From NCBI GenBank assembly GCA_008973525.1, contig WACJ01000549.1, positions 1,364,001-1,428,000 of the forward strand: a stretch of DNA of 64,000 nt. The letters are read 5' to 3'. The notes below the pieces were generated by a model. It worked only from the letters and a program-made list of their open reading frames with translations. It was not told the DNA's origin and did no database searches. Origin of the DNA: Stenopsyche tienmushanensis. Taxonomy: Eukaryota; Arthropoda; Insecta; Trichoptera; Stenopsychidae. Each line of letters begins with the position of its first letter. The stretch's first letter is position 1. The translations under genes and the position numbers were made by a program. Below, piece by piece: positions 12,721 to 26,430 of the stretch.

Positions 12721-15700
12721 AGTTTCGAAGAGCACTCAAAATGTATCATAGGAATCAAACGGAAAGAAATACTTCAATCTTTACAAACCATTTAGTCGGA
12801 AATTAAAAGTAAATAATTAAAACAGTGTAAGAATATGTTTAAAAATATCATACAATCATATGAAATAGCACAGAAAAATTGATGTTCTATGATAAAACTG
12901 AAAAATATATATCGGTAAGATTGCGGGCATATGCATGATTATAAGCATGTTTGCACCAACGAGTTTTTGAGAACGTGTGTGTAGGTCTTGTGAGAAGTAG
13001 ATCGTATAATCATGCATATAACGGAATTAAATTAATTTCTTGTTAAATAATTAATCATTGATTATATAATTATTGATTAAAGGGGAGGAAAATTGTGGTT
13101 GCAGAGGGATCAAGGATTTGATGTGATTTTAAAATTTCGTCACGGATTTTACATTTAAATTCTTGTTTGATACAATTCGAATTGAAAGCTCCGAGCTTTT
13201 GATTTCATTTCTAGAGATCCGATGTGTACGAAAATATAATTTACGGTTCGGTTCGAGTTTTACACTTCAATACGGGCGTAAATCCTTTCCGCAAAACTTC
13301 GCATATTTTTACGTCCTCCTTCGGCCATAAAGCGTATTTATTGCACAAAATATGAATACGTATTCCGTGAAAGCCTCCGGTCTCCCGAAATGTTCGCAAC
13401 GCCCAGAGGTCTCCGTTGTTAAATAACACGAATATCACGCGGTCATAAATCAAAGGACCTTCGAGGCGTGTGGCATGCGGAATTTTTCACGTTTCCACTC
13501 CACTAATATATGATTATATTTGGCGTATAAATATTTTCTTCTTTGAAAATATCGCCGCGGGTGCGGAAAAGGAGCCAGCCGATATTATACGTGATAAATC
13601 ATTTTCATAATAAGTCCTGCGAAAAAGCCAACAATGGATCTCCAAACGGGAGCCTTTGCGGAGATCCTTTGTGTTGAGACGTCATCCCCGCGAAGAAGTT
13701 AAATTTCGGATTCACTCCAGCCATAATGCGGAAAAAATACGTTCGAGGGGATGCAAAATACATGGGGCGTATTTTCCGAACATGCTCGCTTGGTCTTTGG
13801 TAATAATTTGACAAATCAAGTTTACTGGCGCATTAATAAGACTTAAAAAATTATGAATTCGCACTAAAATTACATTCGTGTCTTGAATAAATAAATACGT
13901 CTAATTTGGTAACAGTAAGAAAAATTTATATCCTATTGTGTATATTTGTATCATATTTAAGGGTGGAAAATAGTCAATTGAACAAAAACCTAGTATAAAA
14001 ATAATAAGCAAAAAAATAAAATTATACAAAAAATGCCATTTTCTCTCAAGATTTAAAATAAGATGTCGTCTTAAAGTACAGCCTAACACCTAAATTAATT
14101 TTATTTCGCTTTTTTATTGAGGTTACTAAAACTATTATTATATTTATATATATATATATATTTATATAATAATTGAAGAATAAAGCCTTATTTAGTACTA
14201 AAATAAATGCATAATAAATTTGATTTTTAAGATTTTATATGAAATTATACATAATTAAAATTATTTTAAAACTATATATTAAATATTATTATAACATTGA
14301 ATCCATTATAATGTTAGTCGATTTGTGAAGAGAAAAAAATATATTGTATAATGACAATAGAAAAACGGTAATATATTGTCAATGTTGATCAGAAAATTAG
14401 TATACCTACTTTCTTAAAATGGTTATAAAAATTATTCGAAAATCATTATTTAGGTTTAAAAAGTTCAGCATAAAAATGTTAGCATGCTAAATTTTGCATG
14501 TCATTAACGATCTAAACAATATAATAATTTGCGTCATAATTAAGAGTGGCAAAACGGCTAATAAATTTGCTCAAACTACGTAATTATTTCGCTGAGGAAA
14601 ACATATCCATCGTGTAATTGTACAATTGCATGAGGTTTAGATATAGAAGAGTAATTAATTACATATTAAAAATCTAATTACATATGTTATTAACATGCAA
14701 AATTTAATATATTTAGCAATATTTGCGATGAGATGTCCGAAAATATCAAAACGTGTTTTTTTGTGGTGGAATATTTTTTCCTAATTAATCAACGTCCTCT
14801 CCTTAAATACCTAGTATTATTAGTAAATAGAGAGATTGCAAGAGATATACAAAAAAAAACTATTATATAAAGTATACGAATAATTAGCGTTAATTATTTA
14901 AAAATAACTAACTAACTAGAAATAACTAGTTATTTAAATATTCATATATAAATTAATTAAATTTCAAACATTTGTCATTTTTGGCGAAATACAGAGGCGT
15001 TCAATTTGCGGCCTGATATTATTATAGTATTAGTTCAACTATGTACAACAGAAAAGGCGATACATTTTAAATTTAAAAGCTCTTATTATAAATTCATATA
15101 TTTAGAAGATAAGGGAGATGTTTTAAATACATTTCTGAAAGTAAAAGCCTAGATATTTTAACGAATATATTTCGTATAGAGTTCAATGGAAAGGTAAAAA
15201 TGTAATAAGTTTATTCATTTTAAAGCATTAATCCTAAAAATCTAAATATTGTAAATGAATTTGCTTATTCGTTGTTTTGATCAATATCAATATGCAACTT
15301 GAAATGTATTTAGATGCTATTTTTTGGTTTTTCTCCAAGTTAAAATATACGAAAACTAAAAATTAACAAAATGCAAAAGATTGCATACATCTGACATAAA
15401 AGAGTCTAAAAAACAAATTATGTATATTTATTATGGGTGTTATAATACAAGAATTAAAAAAATCAATTTGACATGTTTAACAAACTCTAGATGTACAATA
15501 ATTAAAAAAATTTCATTTTTACTATTAGAGTATTAAAAATCATAATATAAATAACGTTTAGAAAACATTTAAAATAACGAAGCGAAATATAGTTTTAAAC
15601 GAAATGACATAAAACCTACATATTCAGCGACACTTAAAACTAGAAAAGGCTCGTATTTTTTTATGTTTGGGCGTCACGTTTATTATTTTTGTACTGATAA

Positions 15701-17339
15701 TCAAAGCTTTCACTTGGTCTGAATTCGTTTAACGCATAGCTTACGATAGTGATAGCTAAAGCGGTTATAAATGAATAATTTATCTAAAAAAATATTATTT
15801 TAGTTCTGTTTTCGTATTTGAATTATTCAAAAGAAAACTCTTTCAGTATTATAATTTGATTTATAGATGGGAGTTAAATGTATAATTGATTGAAGACTGA
15901 CGGAGACAAAATCAGGATAGCGGTGTGAGGGTTAAATGCTTATATATGCGAATAAACATTTCCGACTAAATTTATCTCACAGAGCTCGCTTCCTGTCCGT
16001 CAGATGATGGCTGGGAGCGGGTATTCCCATTATATATTCAGGAGTAGAAATGGAATGAACCTGTGTGACAGTCGGACTCGCCCAGAACCACTTGCCACTC
16101 GCTCTGATTGACAATGTCGTCACAAATAATGCAGACACCGGAGGTTTAATCTGATGATTCATTCAAATCCCCCGCCCAATCCTTACAAAGGACGAAAATT
16201 TGACTTCTATAATATTAGCAGAAAGTCATGAATATTTAAAGCGCTCTGCTAAAAGCCCAACTTTAAAACTAAATCCTGTGGCGGAGGCAACAAAAAATAA
16301 TATTAACGGTTTTGATACGCGCGACTTTGGATATTTATGCAAATTGTTCGTGAATTTACACGGAAAGGAGGACTAAAAAATCCATTAAGGACGAGAAAAA
16401 TTGGTTGGTGCAAGCGCATCTATTAATCTTGTGAAAGCAGTAGCCAACAAAGTGCGCTTTCCCGTCGTTGCCAAGCCGTCGAGGAAAACTCATTAACTTG
16501 TGAAAAAGGTCAACATGCCAAGACCAAAGGATCTGGACCCATTATATAACAATCATTTATCAGAAAACCTCAGACCATGAGAAAGTCCTACGCGTAACTT
16601 ACGCTGTTACTTGCGTCAACGAATCTATACTTTGTACTTTTCTTATACATAAAAGAAAACCATTATAATATAAAAAATAGGAATAGCCCTAGTTACAGAC
16701 TACTTAAAGCCCTAAATTAATTTCAATCAAATAATTGACATTCGACCTTTATATACAATCAATCCATGCGTAATACATAAATATCCTGAATATTGAATGT
16801 CACGAATAAAATTAAGTAAAAATAACATCTAGAATTTTAATTCTTTATTCATTCATTTAAAAACGAGTATCAAAATGAACCAACATACTGTCTGAAGACG
16901 ACGAATCGAAGATTGAAACATTTTGGTGAAACATTCAATATTCAATAATTTTCAGTGAAGAAGTTTAGGATCGAACACGGTTTATCAAACCAAAATAAGA
17001 AACTCAAATTAATATATGTTGGTTGCTTCGATAAAGATAGAATTACAGACTTCAGATTTGATAACAAAAAACTTAAAAATGGATCCTCAATAGAAAAGTG
17101 AATATTTTATTGTACGCCATTCATTTTTAAATTTTTCAAACACTCATCAATGGATCTTTGATTCTCGCATGGATAAAGCTATTGAATTGTATGCGGTAAA
17201 GGATTCTAAAGTTTAAAAACGATAATTTCGAGTCGAATTTTTGAGTTTAATTTAATTCAACCAAAGGCAGATAAAATCACTGAGTTTTACATCCATTTTA
17301 ACAACAACAACAAAAAAATGCTCACATCTACAATTTAAG
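12721..17339. other. Non-coding stretch with two GC-richer islands
   Basis: No gene is recognised. Islands of balanced composition lie at about 13100-13830 and 15980-16520, separated by very AT-rich sequence (13850-15950, with (TA)8 at 14145-14160). Minus-strand frames at 13241-13453, 13605-13814 and 15977-16162 have no recognisable domains. The second island carries TGACAG (16066) and TGATTGACA (16105), which resemble Meis/Hth and Pbx/Exd sites. That is motif matching only. Confidence 0.45.
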
Positions 17340-17815
17340 TTGTAAAGAAGGCTGTTTATTCGAAAGAAGCCTATTTATTATAAGTTATTGAAACAAGAAA
17401 AAACTGTTGTAAATAATCAGTATAATGATAAGTTAATTAAATTAAATGAGAAGATTTAAGCTATCAGATTTAATTCAGGATTGTAAACAAGAGTTTGTGC
17501 TCCTGTATGACAATACTAAGTTAGCTGTTGGTTCAATAGCAAAAAATATGATTTTGGAACTTGGATAAAAAAATTTGCTTCATATTAGACTTGATTCCAA
17601 TAAATAATTATATACACAGATTCATTCGGCATACTCTCTACGGTAAATTCTTTAAGAACTGGAAACAAGTTCAAAACCCATTTGAAAATGCAATGATTTC
17701 ATATTCGCAAAAGGTCATACATTTGAGTAGTAAAATATTTTTAAAACATATCGAAAACTTAAAATATCATAATACAAACAATCGTATACATTTTTATATA
17801 TTCCACGCATAAAAA
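17340..17815 (+). pseudogene. Decayed mariner transposase, C-terminal half
   Basis: The translation starts FIRKKPIYYKLLKQEKTV, matching the mariner segment around G-V-I-Y-Y-E-L-L-x-P-G-E-T. It continues with NDKLIKLNEKI (the Y-x-x-Q-L-x-x-L-N segment). Through frameshifts it reaches an 83-codon frame at 17561-17812. That frame reads LDLIPINNYIHRFIRHTLYG, matching S-P-D-L-A-P-(S/T)-(D/N)-Y-H-L-F-R-S-x-x-H-x-L, followed by KFFKNWKQVQNPFENAMIS and a C-terminal helix typical of mariner. Several stops precede it, and the helix-turn-helix N-terminus is not recognisable upstream. Family membership is well supported by the order of motifs. The element's ends were not found. Confidence 0.65.
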
Positions 17816-18239
17816 AGGATTACTTTGAACAAAAACGATAACCATCAAATACAGATAATAAAAAATATGATTAACACGTTACAAACCGTTCACACATATG
17901 TGTTTTTACCAATTTAAAACCTCACTGAATTTTGTATTTGTAATTAATTTTTACAGACAATTTTAGATACACTATAAGAGATCTTCATTAGCGCATTTAA
18001 TGCCAATACAAATAAACATATTCCTACTCACGCTATTATTAATAATTTTGGCTTATTTTCATTAACATTCTATTCTTACGTTAAACGTATATTTGGATAT
18101 GTCAAGATGTGTTAAAATTATCTAATTATTATTGGTAAATTGGTAACGCCTCGTATTATAAATAACCTAAACAAGTACATTAGAAGTTATTTACATGCGA
18201 ACAAACGAAATTATTTACAATTGAATGGGTCTAAATTAG
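17816..18239. other. AT-rich non-coding
   Basis: Nothing recognisable. This is AT-rich sequence between the mariner relic and the next GC-richer island. Confidence 0.6.
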
Positions 18240-18680
18240 TCCAAAGTATCTAGCACTGCTGCATGATGCTCGTGTGCTTAATTCGTGTCCTGAAACGTTT
18301 TGTGGGGGGTCCTTAAAATTCAGCCTAAAGATTAGTTCGGAGATATGAAAGTCGTTTTCGAAGCAATATGGCAGCTTGGCGCCGTACCAAGCGGTGGATC
18401 TCATGACCCAAGTACGTAAAGCAAAACTATGGAGTCAATTTGGAGCCGGAGGTATCCTCGTGTTCAGGGGTAATGAAGATTAAAGACGTCGTTATTGAAG
18501 ACATATCTGGCAGAATGCGATGCATCTTAATTACGACAGGTAATCGGTTTAGTGCGCGAAACAGCGAGCTGCCTCGCAACTAATCGTTAGCAATACAGCA
18601 GAGGCAAGTAATTCAAATTCCCATACTGACTTGATTACTGAGCGATGCTTGGGTTACATTGGGATGCTGTGATTCTTCAG
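18240..18680. other. GC-richer non-coding island, possible regulatory element
   Basis: This block has sharply less A+T than both flanks, contains many CpGs, and has no open frame of note. It contains several TAATC/GATTA and TAAT-type cores, for example GGTAATCGG and CTGACTTGATTACTG, and two closely placed GAAGATTAAAGACGTC-like segments. Such an island inside an AT-rich intron or intergenic region is what a conserved enhancer would look like. There is no direct evidence of function. Confidence 0.3.
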
Positions 18681-19649
18681 AATCACTTCCAGACACAAGG
18701 AAATCATCAAATTATTACTAAAAATATCGATTAATCATAAATCATTTATAACATGGTTCGTTTATCATGCATTTATCGTTTAATATAATTAACATATACA
18801 CAACGAATATTCTTAAAAATTATATACACTATTAATTGATAGATATAAGATCGCGTTATGATCGCTTGAAGTTAGTAAGCAGTATATAGGAAATTCTAAA
18901 ATAAAGCATATTTACTATTAATAAAAACGTGCAATTATTGACATCCTCTAATTAAAAATCATATAGAAATATTGTAGAAAGTGCAAGACAATTCATATAC
19001 ATACGGAGTCAAATATTATGAAGAACACAAAGGGGTCAACGTAAATTAATCGTAATAATAGAAAAATAAAAATAAATCTAAAACGCATTAAATAAGTTTA
19101 TAGTTAATATAATTACATCGTTCGATTATTTTATTACGCTAAAAAATGTGGTCCTTCATTGAAATAGTTTAGGCATTGATGCGTAAGTTGTACCATCAGC
19201 TAATAATGATCGACGGAAACGTGTTATGTACGATATATTGATGTTAAAATTTATTTGGATCTGATCATATCGGTAAAGCATAGTTTTTTTTAAATCTATA
19301 TTAAAAATAACCGTGTGCGATTGCTCGCTATATCCGTTATTTCATAATAAACACGATAAAATTTTAATACCAATTATGATGCACATAAAGGCTTAAAGGC
19401 TGAACGTCCAATAAGTATAATCGAATAATATATCGAAGATAAATATATGCTCTATGTGGAATACAAATTTAAGAGTGAATTCAATGATTGTATAAATGTA
19501 AAATAATTATAACATATATAAATAATATCTAGACTTCGAAATTAAGTTATAAAATTTAAACCCATTTTTTATGCTCTAAATTTTTATAAAATCACTATGA
19601 ATTTATATTTGTGATGTATAAATAAATAATGAATTTAATTTGTATCATA

Positions 19650-20450
19650 AACACAGCCTCGAATCTTCCATGCTCGTACCTAATCAAGACAAAATACTTT
19701 CGAAACATAAATCCAGCACGATGGACACAAAGAGAGGGTGATTGAATAACGTTATGCCGAGGTTGCCTATCATGCATCGTTGATAAATCAATCGTCGACG
19801 CTCGAAGGGGTGCATTTATGTCCCATATCACAGTCGAACCGTCGATAGGGCACTAATTTATGGTCCGATAATCCAAGTCTTGTTATCCTCAGATATCGAA
19901 TGGACTTATTTACGTCCGATCAAATTTAATGGACGAACAGAGCCGCGATCCGAAAATCGATCGATGTGCTCTCAAATCAAGAAATATTTGTAACAAATTC
20001 GCTGCATATATTTCCGTTAAATCGTCGGCTGTAAATCCAGTTGGGGGATTTATTATTATGGATTGGTCAAGTGTAAAAAACAAATCGATGATACGGGTCG
20101 TTAAAGTAAGCCAGGGCTGACCCTTTAATTTGGTGGGTCGTAAAACGCCCGGCGTGTGGTTTACGGCATGTAATATTACAAAAATAACACAGGTAACAGA
20201 CACGAGTCGGTGGCGAGGGGGAGCAAAAATAAGATGGGTGTAAAATAACAAGGATAACGCGAGCGGAAGAGTTCGCAAAGGAGGAATGCCTCTTATCTCC
20301 TGCTCTATTATTGAATTTTCATTTACTGTATGGCCTTTGCTGGAAAACCAGAAGGAATTGCGCGGCTCCAGGAGTACAGGCGTAAGCAACTTACATAATG
20401 CAAGGACTTCGTTCCATTGTCCCAAGTTTTGGATGTAAATTATATACGGA
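19650..20450. other. GC-richer non-coding island with a 171-codon frame
   Basis: This is the largest island of balanced composition in the left half of the window. The minus strand is open for 171 codons (19910-20425), but the product has no recognisable domain and no flanking splice signals stand out. Motifs resembling homeodomain and caudal/Abd-B-type sites are visible (GGTCCGATAATCC, GGTCGTAAAACG, ATCGATCGAT). A regulatory element is more likely than an exon, but neither is shown. Confidence 0.3.
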
Positions 20451-23400
20451 GATGTGGGACTTACAAGTTATGTACGCGGATTAGTATGGTTCATTAAATT
20501 GTATTATTAGAGCACGTACTACTAGAGAGCATATGCATTTGCTGAGATCCAATTGAATTATCTATTATTTCATACGGTGCCTTCTAATAAGCCATTGTAA
20601 ATGTTTAAATTATAGTACTGCGAGCAAGTACTACATGTATATTTCAATTTAAAAATAACTAATCTGCGTTATTAATATATTAAGTTGTGTGGGAAGAACA
20701 TATGCGACTTGTCTGTATCAAGTCGCCATTACACCGGACAACATCTGCTCGAATGTCTCGGAAGTCTATGCCAAAACTTGGTATTAATTAAGGGTTTATG
20801 ATAACGATGGTGAAATAATAGTATAGACAGCCTTACAAAATCATCTCTAAATCGCCAAATGTAAAACAGGAATACATATTTAATGTTATACAATTTCAAG
20901 CCATAAATACGAAAAAATACGTGAATGGTCATCAGTGTAATATAACTTATCCCATTTTGATGAGTAACTGCACAGTTCATTAATAACAATAATTCACCTG
21001 TTACAAAATATATATTTACATCCTGAGATGGTTGAGCACACCACTATTTTGTTAGAGAAGAAATGCTAGCAGCAAACCATGCGGCGCCGTAAAACGGCAA
21101 TTGTTTCGCTTTACTTTATAAATTGAAAATAGTGGTAGAAAAGAAGAAAATGGCGATGTTATACCAAACACACATTGCTGCAATATAAATAAAAAAGTTC
21201 AAAACATCCATGGGTCGTAAAAGGAGACATTGTTGCTCCTGGTATGTTAAGATAATTTTTGTCATTTCAGCACTTGCACGTCCACGTTGGGAAATAATAA
21301 AAACCACTTTTAAAAATATATAAATAATCCGCATTTTATCCGTGCAGGATAACACGCCCAATCGTGCCCCTGTGATTATTTTACGCAAGAGGGTGAGATT
21401 TTCACAAATGTTGGATTTTTTAAACCCCACCCTAAAACGAGGGTGAGCTCTGGGGATGTATATGGGCAGGTGGTAATGACCTGGGTTTCGTCTTTTACAA
21501 CATTGCACCAAAGTACAGGTAATATTGTTGCTTCATGGAGAATCTATGAGGCAATTTCGTATCGTAAATAGGGTAGTTGAAATAGTCGTTATATAAGATC
21601 GTATCAAATAAATCATTCGAGAAATTATCGCAACAAAAAAACGGGATAAAAACGTTGACTAAATTTCCATTTAAAAACATACCCATTAATGCAGTAAGTT
21701 AATTAACAATCGCCATTTTTTAAAAATACATTATCTTAATCTATTTAATAGATTTATACAGGGACATCATCGTAAAGTTCGAAAACGATTCGCCAAAAAT
21801 GCACGTCCACGTTTGCCTTTGAAATTTACAGGACTTTTCCACGTTTTACGATCAAAGCTTTAAGCAACCCTCAAAACACAATGGTTAATAAAATTCCGCG
21901 ATATAAATTTTATGCCTGGACGAAGAAACAATTTAACAAACTTTCGATGGCCATTAACACTTGAGTGTTAATGAGGATACAGTCCAAGTGCAAAAAAACG
22001 TACGAAAAACATCAGACTTTGTATTATTAAACAATACTTATATATACATCAAAATATAACGCGTGTATGAGGAATATAATAGAAATTCGCTTGTCAGGTA
22101 TATATGAAGAAAAATATAAAAGTTAGAGGAGAGAAACAGCTTTCTTTCAAGTTCATATTCGTTCGGGCCCAAGTAGAGCGAGCTTACCCTAGGGATAAAT
22201 CAAGTATTTTTCTGTACGAACTTTTCACCTTCCTAAGTGAAAAGTTGAATTTTCCACATAAAACCTTTCCAACATATAACATTTCCTCCGAGCTTTGATA
22301 CAACTAACTTTCACAGAAACATGATCGATTAATTGATTTCGGCGTAAATTACATTATAACATTACCAATGCGTGATTCTAGAGAGAGCATATCACAAAAA
22401 TAGATGGCGTTGAGAAATTGTTCCCTAATTAAAAGAATCATATTATCGACCATATAGTTGTTGCATATTGAGATTAGTCGCATATGTAATATTACATACA
22501 AATTATTATGAATATCAAGATTTATTAAATAAATACAAAATTATTAAATATTCTGCAATTTGCAAAAATTAAATTGATAAATTCAAACACTGTCAATTTA
22601 CTTATTAGATTTTACAGAGTAGAATTTATTTTCAGGTCTAAAATATTATCCGAGACTCTTGCGGGGCTCATAAGCTCGAGGCACCTGTGCCAATAGTGAC
22701 TTATGGCTAAAATGACCTTATTTTGAGAGGAAGACGATTGAACCTTAGGAAGCTTACACAGAGGAAAAAAGCAGATGGTTTTAATTAATCAATTTATAAT
22801 AATTACGACCTAATCTTATAATATTAATCCTCACTGACATACGTAACCATACGGCAACCACACATATCTGATTGTTTTGCAATGATAAATAGAATTTAAA
22901 ATGTTTCAATAAATCAACAAACAAAATTTTAAGAGATAGATCGGTCATTCTTAAGGCTATATATAATAGTAATTCAATTAATCTATCGATTATACATAAT
23001 ATGATAGGAGTATAAGCATGTTTGTAAGATATGAAATAATAGGCATTTATATGATATAAATTACAAGCAAAATATGAATAAGATCATTTTTTAAAAAATG
23101 TTGAATAAAATTATAGTTTGATAATAATGGTGAATCTATATAATTGTTTTTGTAGAATATTTAGGTGATATTTAAGCGAAAATATTTACACAAAAAATAG
23201 CAATTCCATCTTTTGACATGATGTCTTAATTAAATCTATTTTTTTTTTTTTTTTGAGATCAATTTACTGTGTAAGCATTTTTTTTAGATTAAATATATTT
23301 TTATTTTAACATGGTCTAAATTCGCATAATATAAATATTATGATGGAGAATGCCTAATGTAATATCAAATGTGCTTGATGGAGTCAAAAAACAAAAATAT

Positions 23401-25960
23401 GGTTTAAATTTAGATAAATTACTAACGTTTCAATTATATGGAACAATTTTAAGTATCTATTATAAGAAAGTTGCTAAGATGGCATCAGATTACAAGAAAT
23501 TACTATCTTTGCTTGAATCTTTGAAATATAATAATAGCTTTATTTCTGAAGTGGAATTGTGACAAGCATTGGTTTAAAATGATACACTCTGGCGTACAAA
23601 GCAGTTGATTTTTCAAACCATTGTTTGCCTTAAAGAGAAGAATGTACATCCACCATTTGCGGTTTTATATTTGATAAGATAGAACAAATCGTGTCTCGTT
23701 TGGAAAGCGGGCACGTTTAATCTTTACTATTTCACGCGGAACAAAGCTGCAGGAGAAAATGCACCTCCCGAGGAGAAATACGACGGTTTTTCTTCACATA
23801 CATTTCCTCCAGAGATATATGGCTATGGTCCCGGAAAACCAGTTTGTACTACTGGGAGTCGCACGGACCGAAAAAAGGCTATTTTGCAGTACATATGTGC
23901 CGAAGAATACCATCAGGTAGGATCGTACGTCAAGGAGAGTGCGGCATCCTGCTACGAATCACAATTTCTATGGAGTCCGATGGCTTTCCACTGCAGACGC
24001 AATAAACCTTCTACAGTTTTTGGCGGACGGTTCTCAAAATGCACAATAAAAATCATACAGCTGAATAATTCAAGAGCGAAAATCTGTGCTAAAAATCATA
24101 TTTACATCCTATTATAAATAAATTTATTTTACTGTATTCGAGAGGTTTCATGTCAAAAGTCATACATAATCCTTACGATCTAAATCCGGGGACATAATCG
24201 ATTTATACATATTTATGACTACATCGAAATGGCAATAAGAAAGCAATTTTACATCCAAAATTGAATAAGATACATTTTTACCCTTTTAAGCACCCCCACC
24301 GCTCACATAAGTTAGACAGAACCTTAATCGATATTGAGTTTTTCTATTATCTACACGAATCGTTAGAAACTTTTTGGCATATGGCGGTTTTGCACACTTT
24401 TTTACATGATTAATCAGACACTTCGTGTGAAAAGCATTATAGGACACAAATATGTTGGATACGAACGTATTTACATTGAATTTTTGTTATATCTGCCTAA
24501 ATACCTTATTCATTTGAATCGGTCATCGATTCAAAATGCGATTATAATTCGTTATAATTTTCATATTTATTTACAAATAAAATATTGAGAAGCGCTGGTT
24601 ATGTTTAACAGTTTTATTCAGATTTTACAGCTGCAACCGTAACCGCCTTCTTTGAAGTACGTGACTATTTTTCTTTGGCTTTTCAGCCAGTTTAAGAAAA
24701 TAAGAAACAAGCAACTCGTGAATATATTTATATATTGTGCGGAATAAATTTTAACGTATTTTTCATTTTTTACATGCAATATTCGAATATGTAGATGACG
24801 TTAACACTGTACAAGACACACTTTACATCATTTTATGAATGTAAGTAACCTAATTTAGAGTTGACAAAAATATGATGCATGGTCTGTGTCACTGCACCAC
24901 TAATGAAAGCGTGGCACGCATGTCGTGTCATCGACTATTATAATGTTAAAAATAATTCAAAATGACATTGTTAATAATTTTTGTGGTAAATGAATAAAGT
25001 TGTCGAATTTGAACATCGTGAAGTAAGAGTATTTTTGGAGTGATTCCGACCGCATTTTATGATATAAGGGAGGGCTACCGGCTAAAAGTTTTCAATCAAT
25101 TAATTATTGAAACGTATGATTGAATTCTGCGTTAACGTAAATTATTAGAAGGTTTCGGCGTCGGAGAAATTTAACTTTTCACTTACGATGTTGGTAAACT
25201 TTCCTGCCTTCCGAGTACATGATTTATCTCCATCGGCAACTTTTATCGACTATATAGAGCCAAGCGTTTCTAAAATAACTTTTTTGAACGATCCACAACG
25301 TACAAGGTTTGACCTTATCATAAATAATAATATATCGAGGGTCGAAATGAAAGTAACAAAGACAACGTTTTTATACGCTTGTTATGCGATAAGAAAATAC
25401 GAGAAACTCATTTAAAGGATGAAAACTGAATGTGGAACAATTGTATCACGAAAATCTTAACATGTGAAAAAATCAATTTCAATCCAACTTTATTATAAAC
25501 GAATTAAACATTCCATAATAAAGATCTTAATGACACCATCATGGGATACGGACTAAAAATAAAAGCGGAAAAAATCAGACCATCAATCGTTCAAGCGAAA
25601 TTGGAGGAAAATTCGTTTATACTCGCGCTGGGGCGGGGGAGCAAAAAAAGAGTCAGTCGGGGGTAGAAGTCTTATGGCGGCAAGCCGTGTGATATATTGT
25701 GAAATGGAGCAGTAAATTATAACTGATCACCACTGCTTCGAGACCAGAAACTAGTCAACTGAAGACGGAGTAGCTGATGGAAACGATTCGTCAATTCGTG
25801 AATTCGACCATCAGGGATTCGCAAAAAAAATACTGAATTCAGCATTTTAAACGGTAAAAATGTTGTGCTTCGTTAGACAACAATAAAGAACCTAAAAACC
25901 CTTTTTTGTATAAAAAACTAAGATCAATCGTATTGGATATTCTTTCGGCGTTTATACTAA
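20451..25960. other. Long non-coding stretch
   Basis: No gene is recognised. Short frames such as 21116-21511 (-), 23350-23562 (+) and 23884-24117 (+) lack domains. GC-richer blocks occur at about 21060-21480, 22640-22760, 23690-24060 and 25560-25760. The rest is AT-rich. The 13-mer GCACGTCCACGTT occurs at about 21266 and again at about 21799, with unrelated flanks. A T-run of about 16 lies near 23240. Confidence 0.5.
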
Positions 25961-26190
25961 TATGGAACTATATGCCGTTCTCATTCAACTTATACATCAA
26001 CTTATTGAACGATCATTTGATTCGATCTAAATTATGCTGATTGTGTTAACGTAGACGATGATTGCAGATATCCCATTATTGACGAAGACTAATAATAACT
26101 AAAGTCAATCGATAAACGTGGATTTAATAATTGAGGATCGTCTGTACGCAATTAATGTACAAGATGAATTAAAATCGGATATAGGCATAT
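25961..26190 (+). repeat. Dispersed repeat family, copy B
   Basis: Aligned with 12488-12720 and 29916-30168 across the full length. It reads TATGGAACTATA at the start, then TTGAACGATCATTTG, AACGTAGACGATGA, ATAAACGTGGATTT, GGATCGTCTGTACGC, AATGTACAAGATGA and GATATAGGCATAT. It is closest to copy C in its middle part (AATTATGCTGAT and ACGTGGATTT are shared) and has the internal inverted pair in diverged form. Only 41 bp separate its end from the hairpin at 26232. Confidence 0.68.
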
Positions 26191-26231
26191 CAATTTGAAT
26201 AATAATTTTGTATAGCATTTAACACTATCTA

Positions 26232-26311
26232 AACTCTTCATGAACGGGGCAGGTAAAAATATCTACCAAATAAGAGGTACATATTTGTATCCGCCCCGCT
26301 CATGAAGAGTT
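26232..26311. repeat. Long imperfect hairpin, 36-bp arms and 8-nt loop
   Basis: The left arm (26232-26267) begins AACTCTTCATGAACGGGG. The right arm (26276-26311), read on the other strand, begins AACTCTTCATGAGCGGGG and pairs with it over 36 positions with 5 mismatches. The loop is AAATAAGA. The arms are markedly GC-richer than the surrounding DNA. Size and mismatch distribution are compatible with a miniature palindromic transposon or a microRNA-precursor-like hairpin. The arm sequences match no microRNA I recognise. Confidence 0.85.
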
Positions 26312-26430
26312 AAATGCGTGTGGAATGCTTGAAATTAATAAATCGTAATGTTACTAGATGTAGATTAATTGCAGCAAAGGGTTTTCTTAAATTAAAGAGG
26401 GGAAGCAAAAACAAAAAAGTTTATGATATA

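Noticed and set aside
19910..20425. 171-codon minus-strand open frame
   Set aside because: No domain, no splice context, and an overlapping plus-strand frame. It lies in a GC-richer island where stops are rarer.
23350..23562. 70-codon plus-strand Lys/Leu-rich frame
   Set aside because: Typical of AT-rich chance frames; no domain and no neighbouring exon signals.
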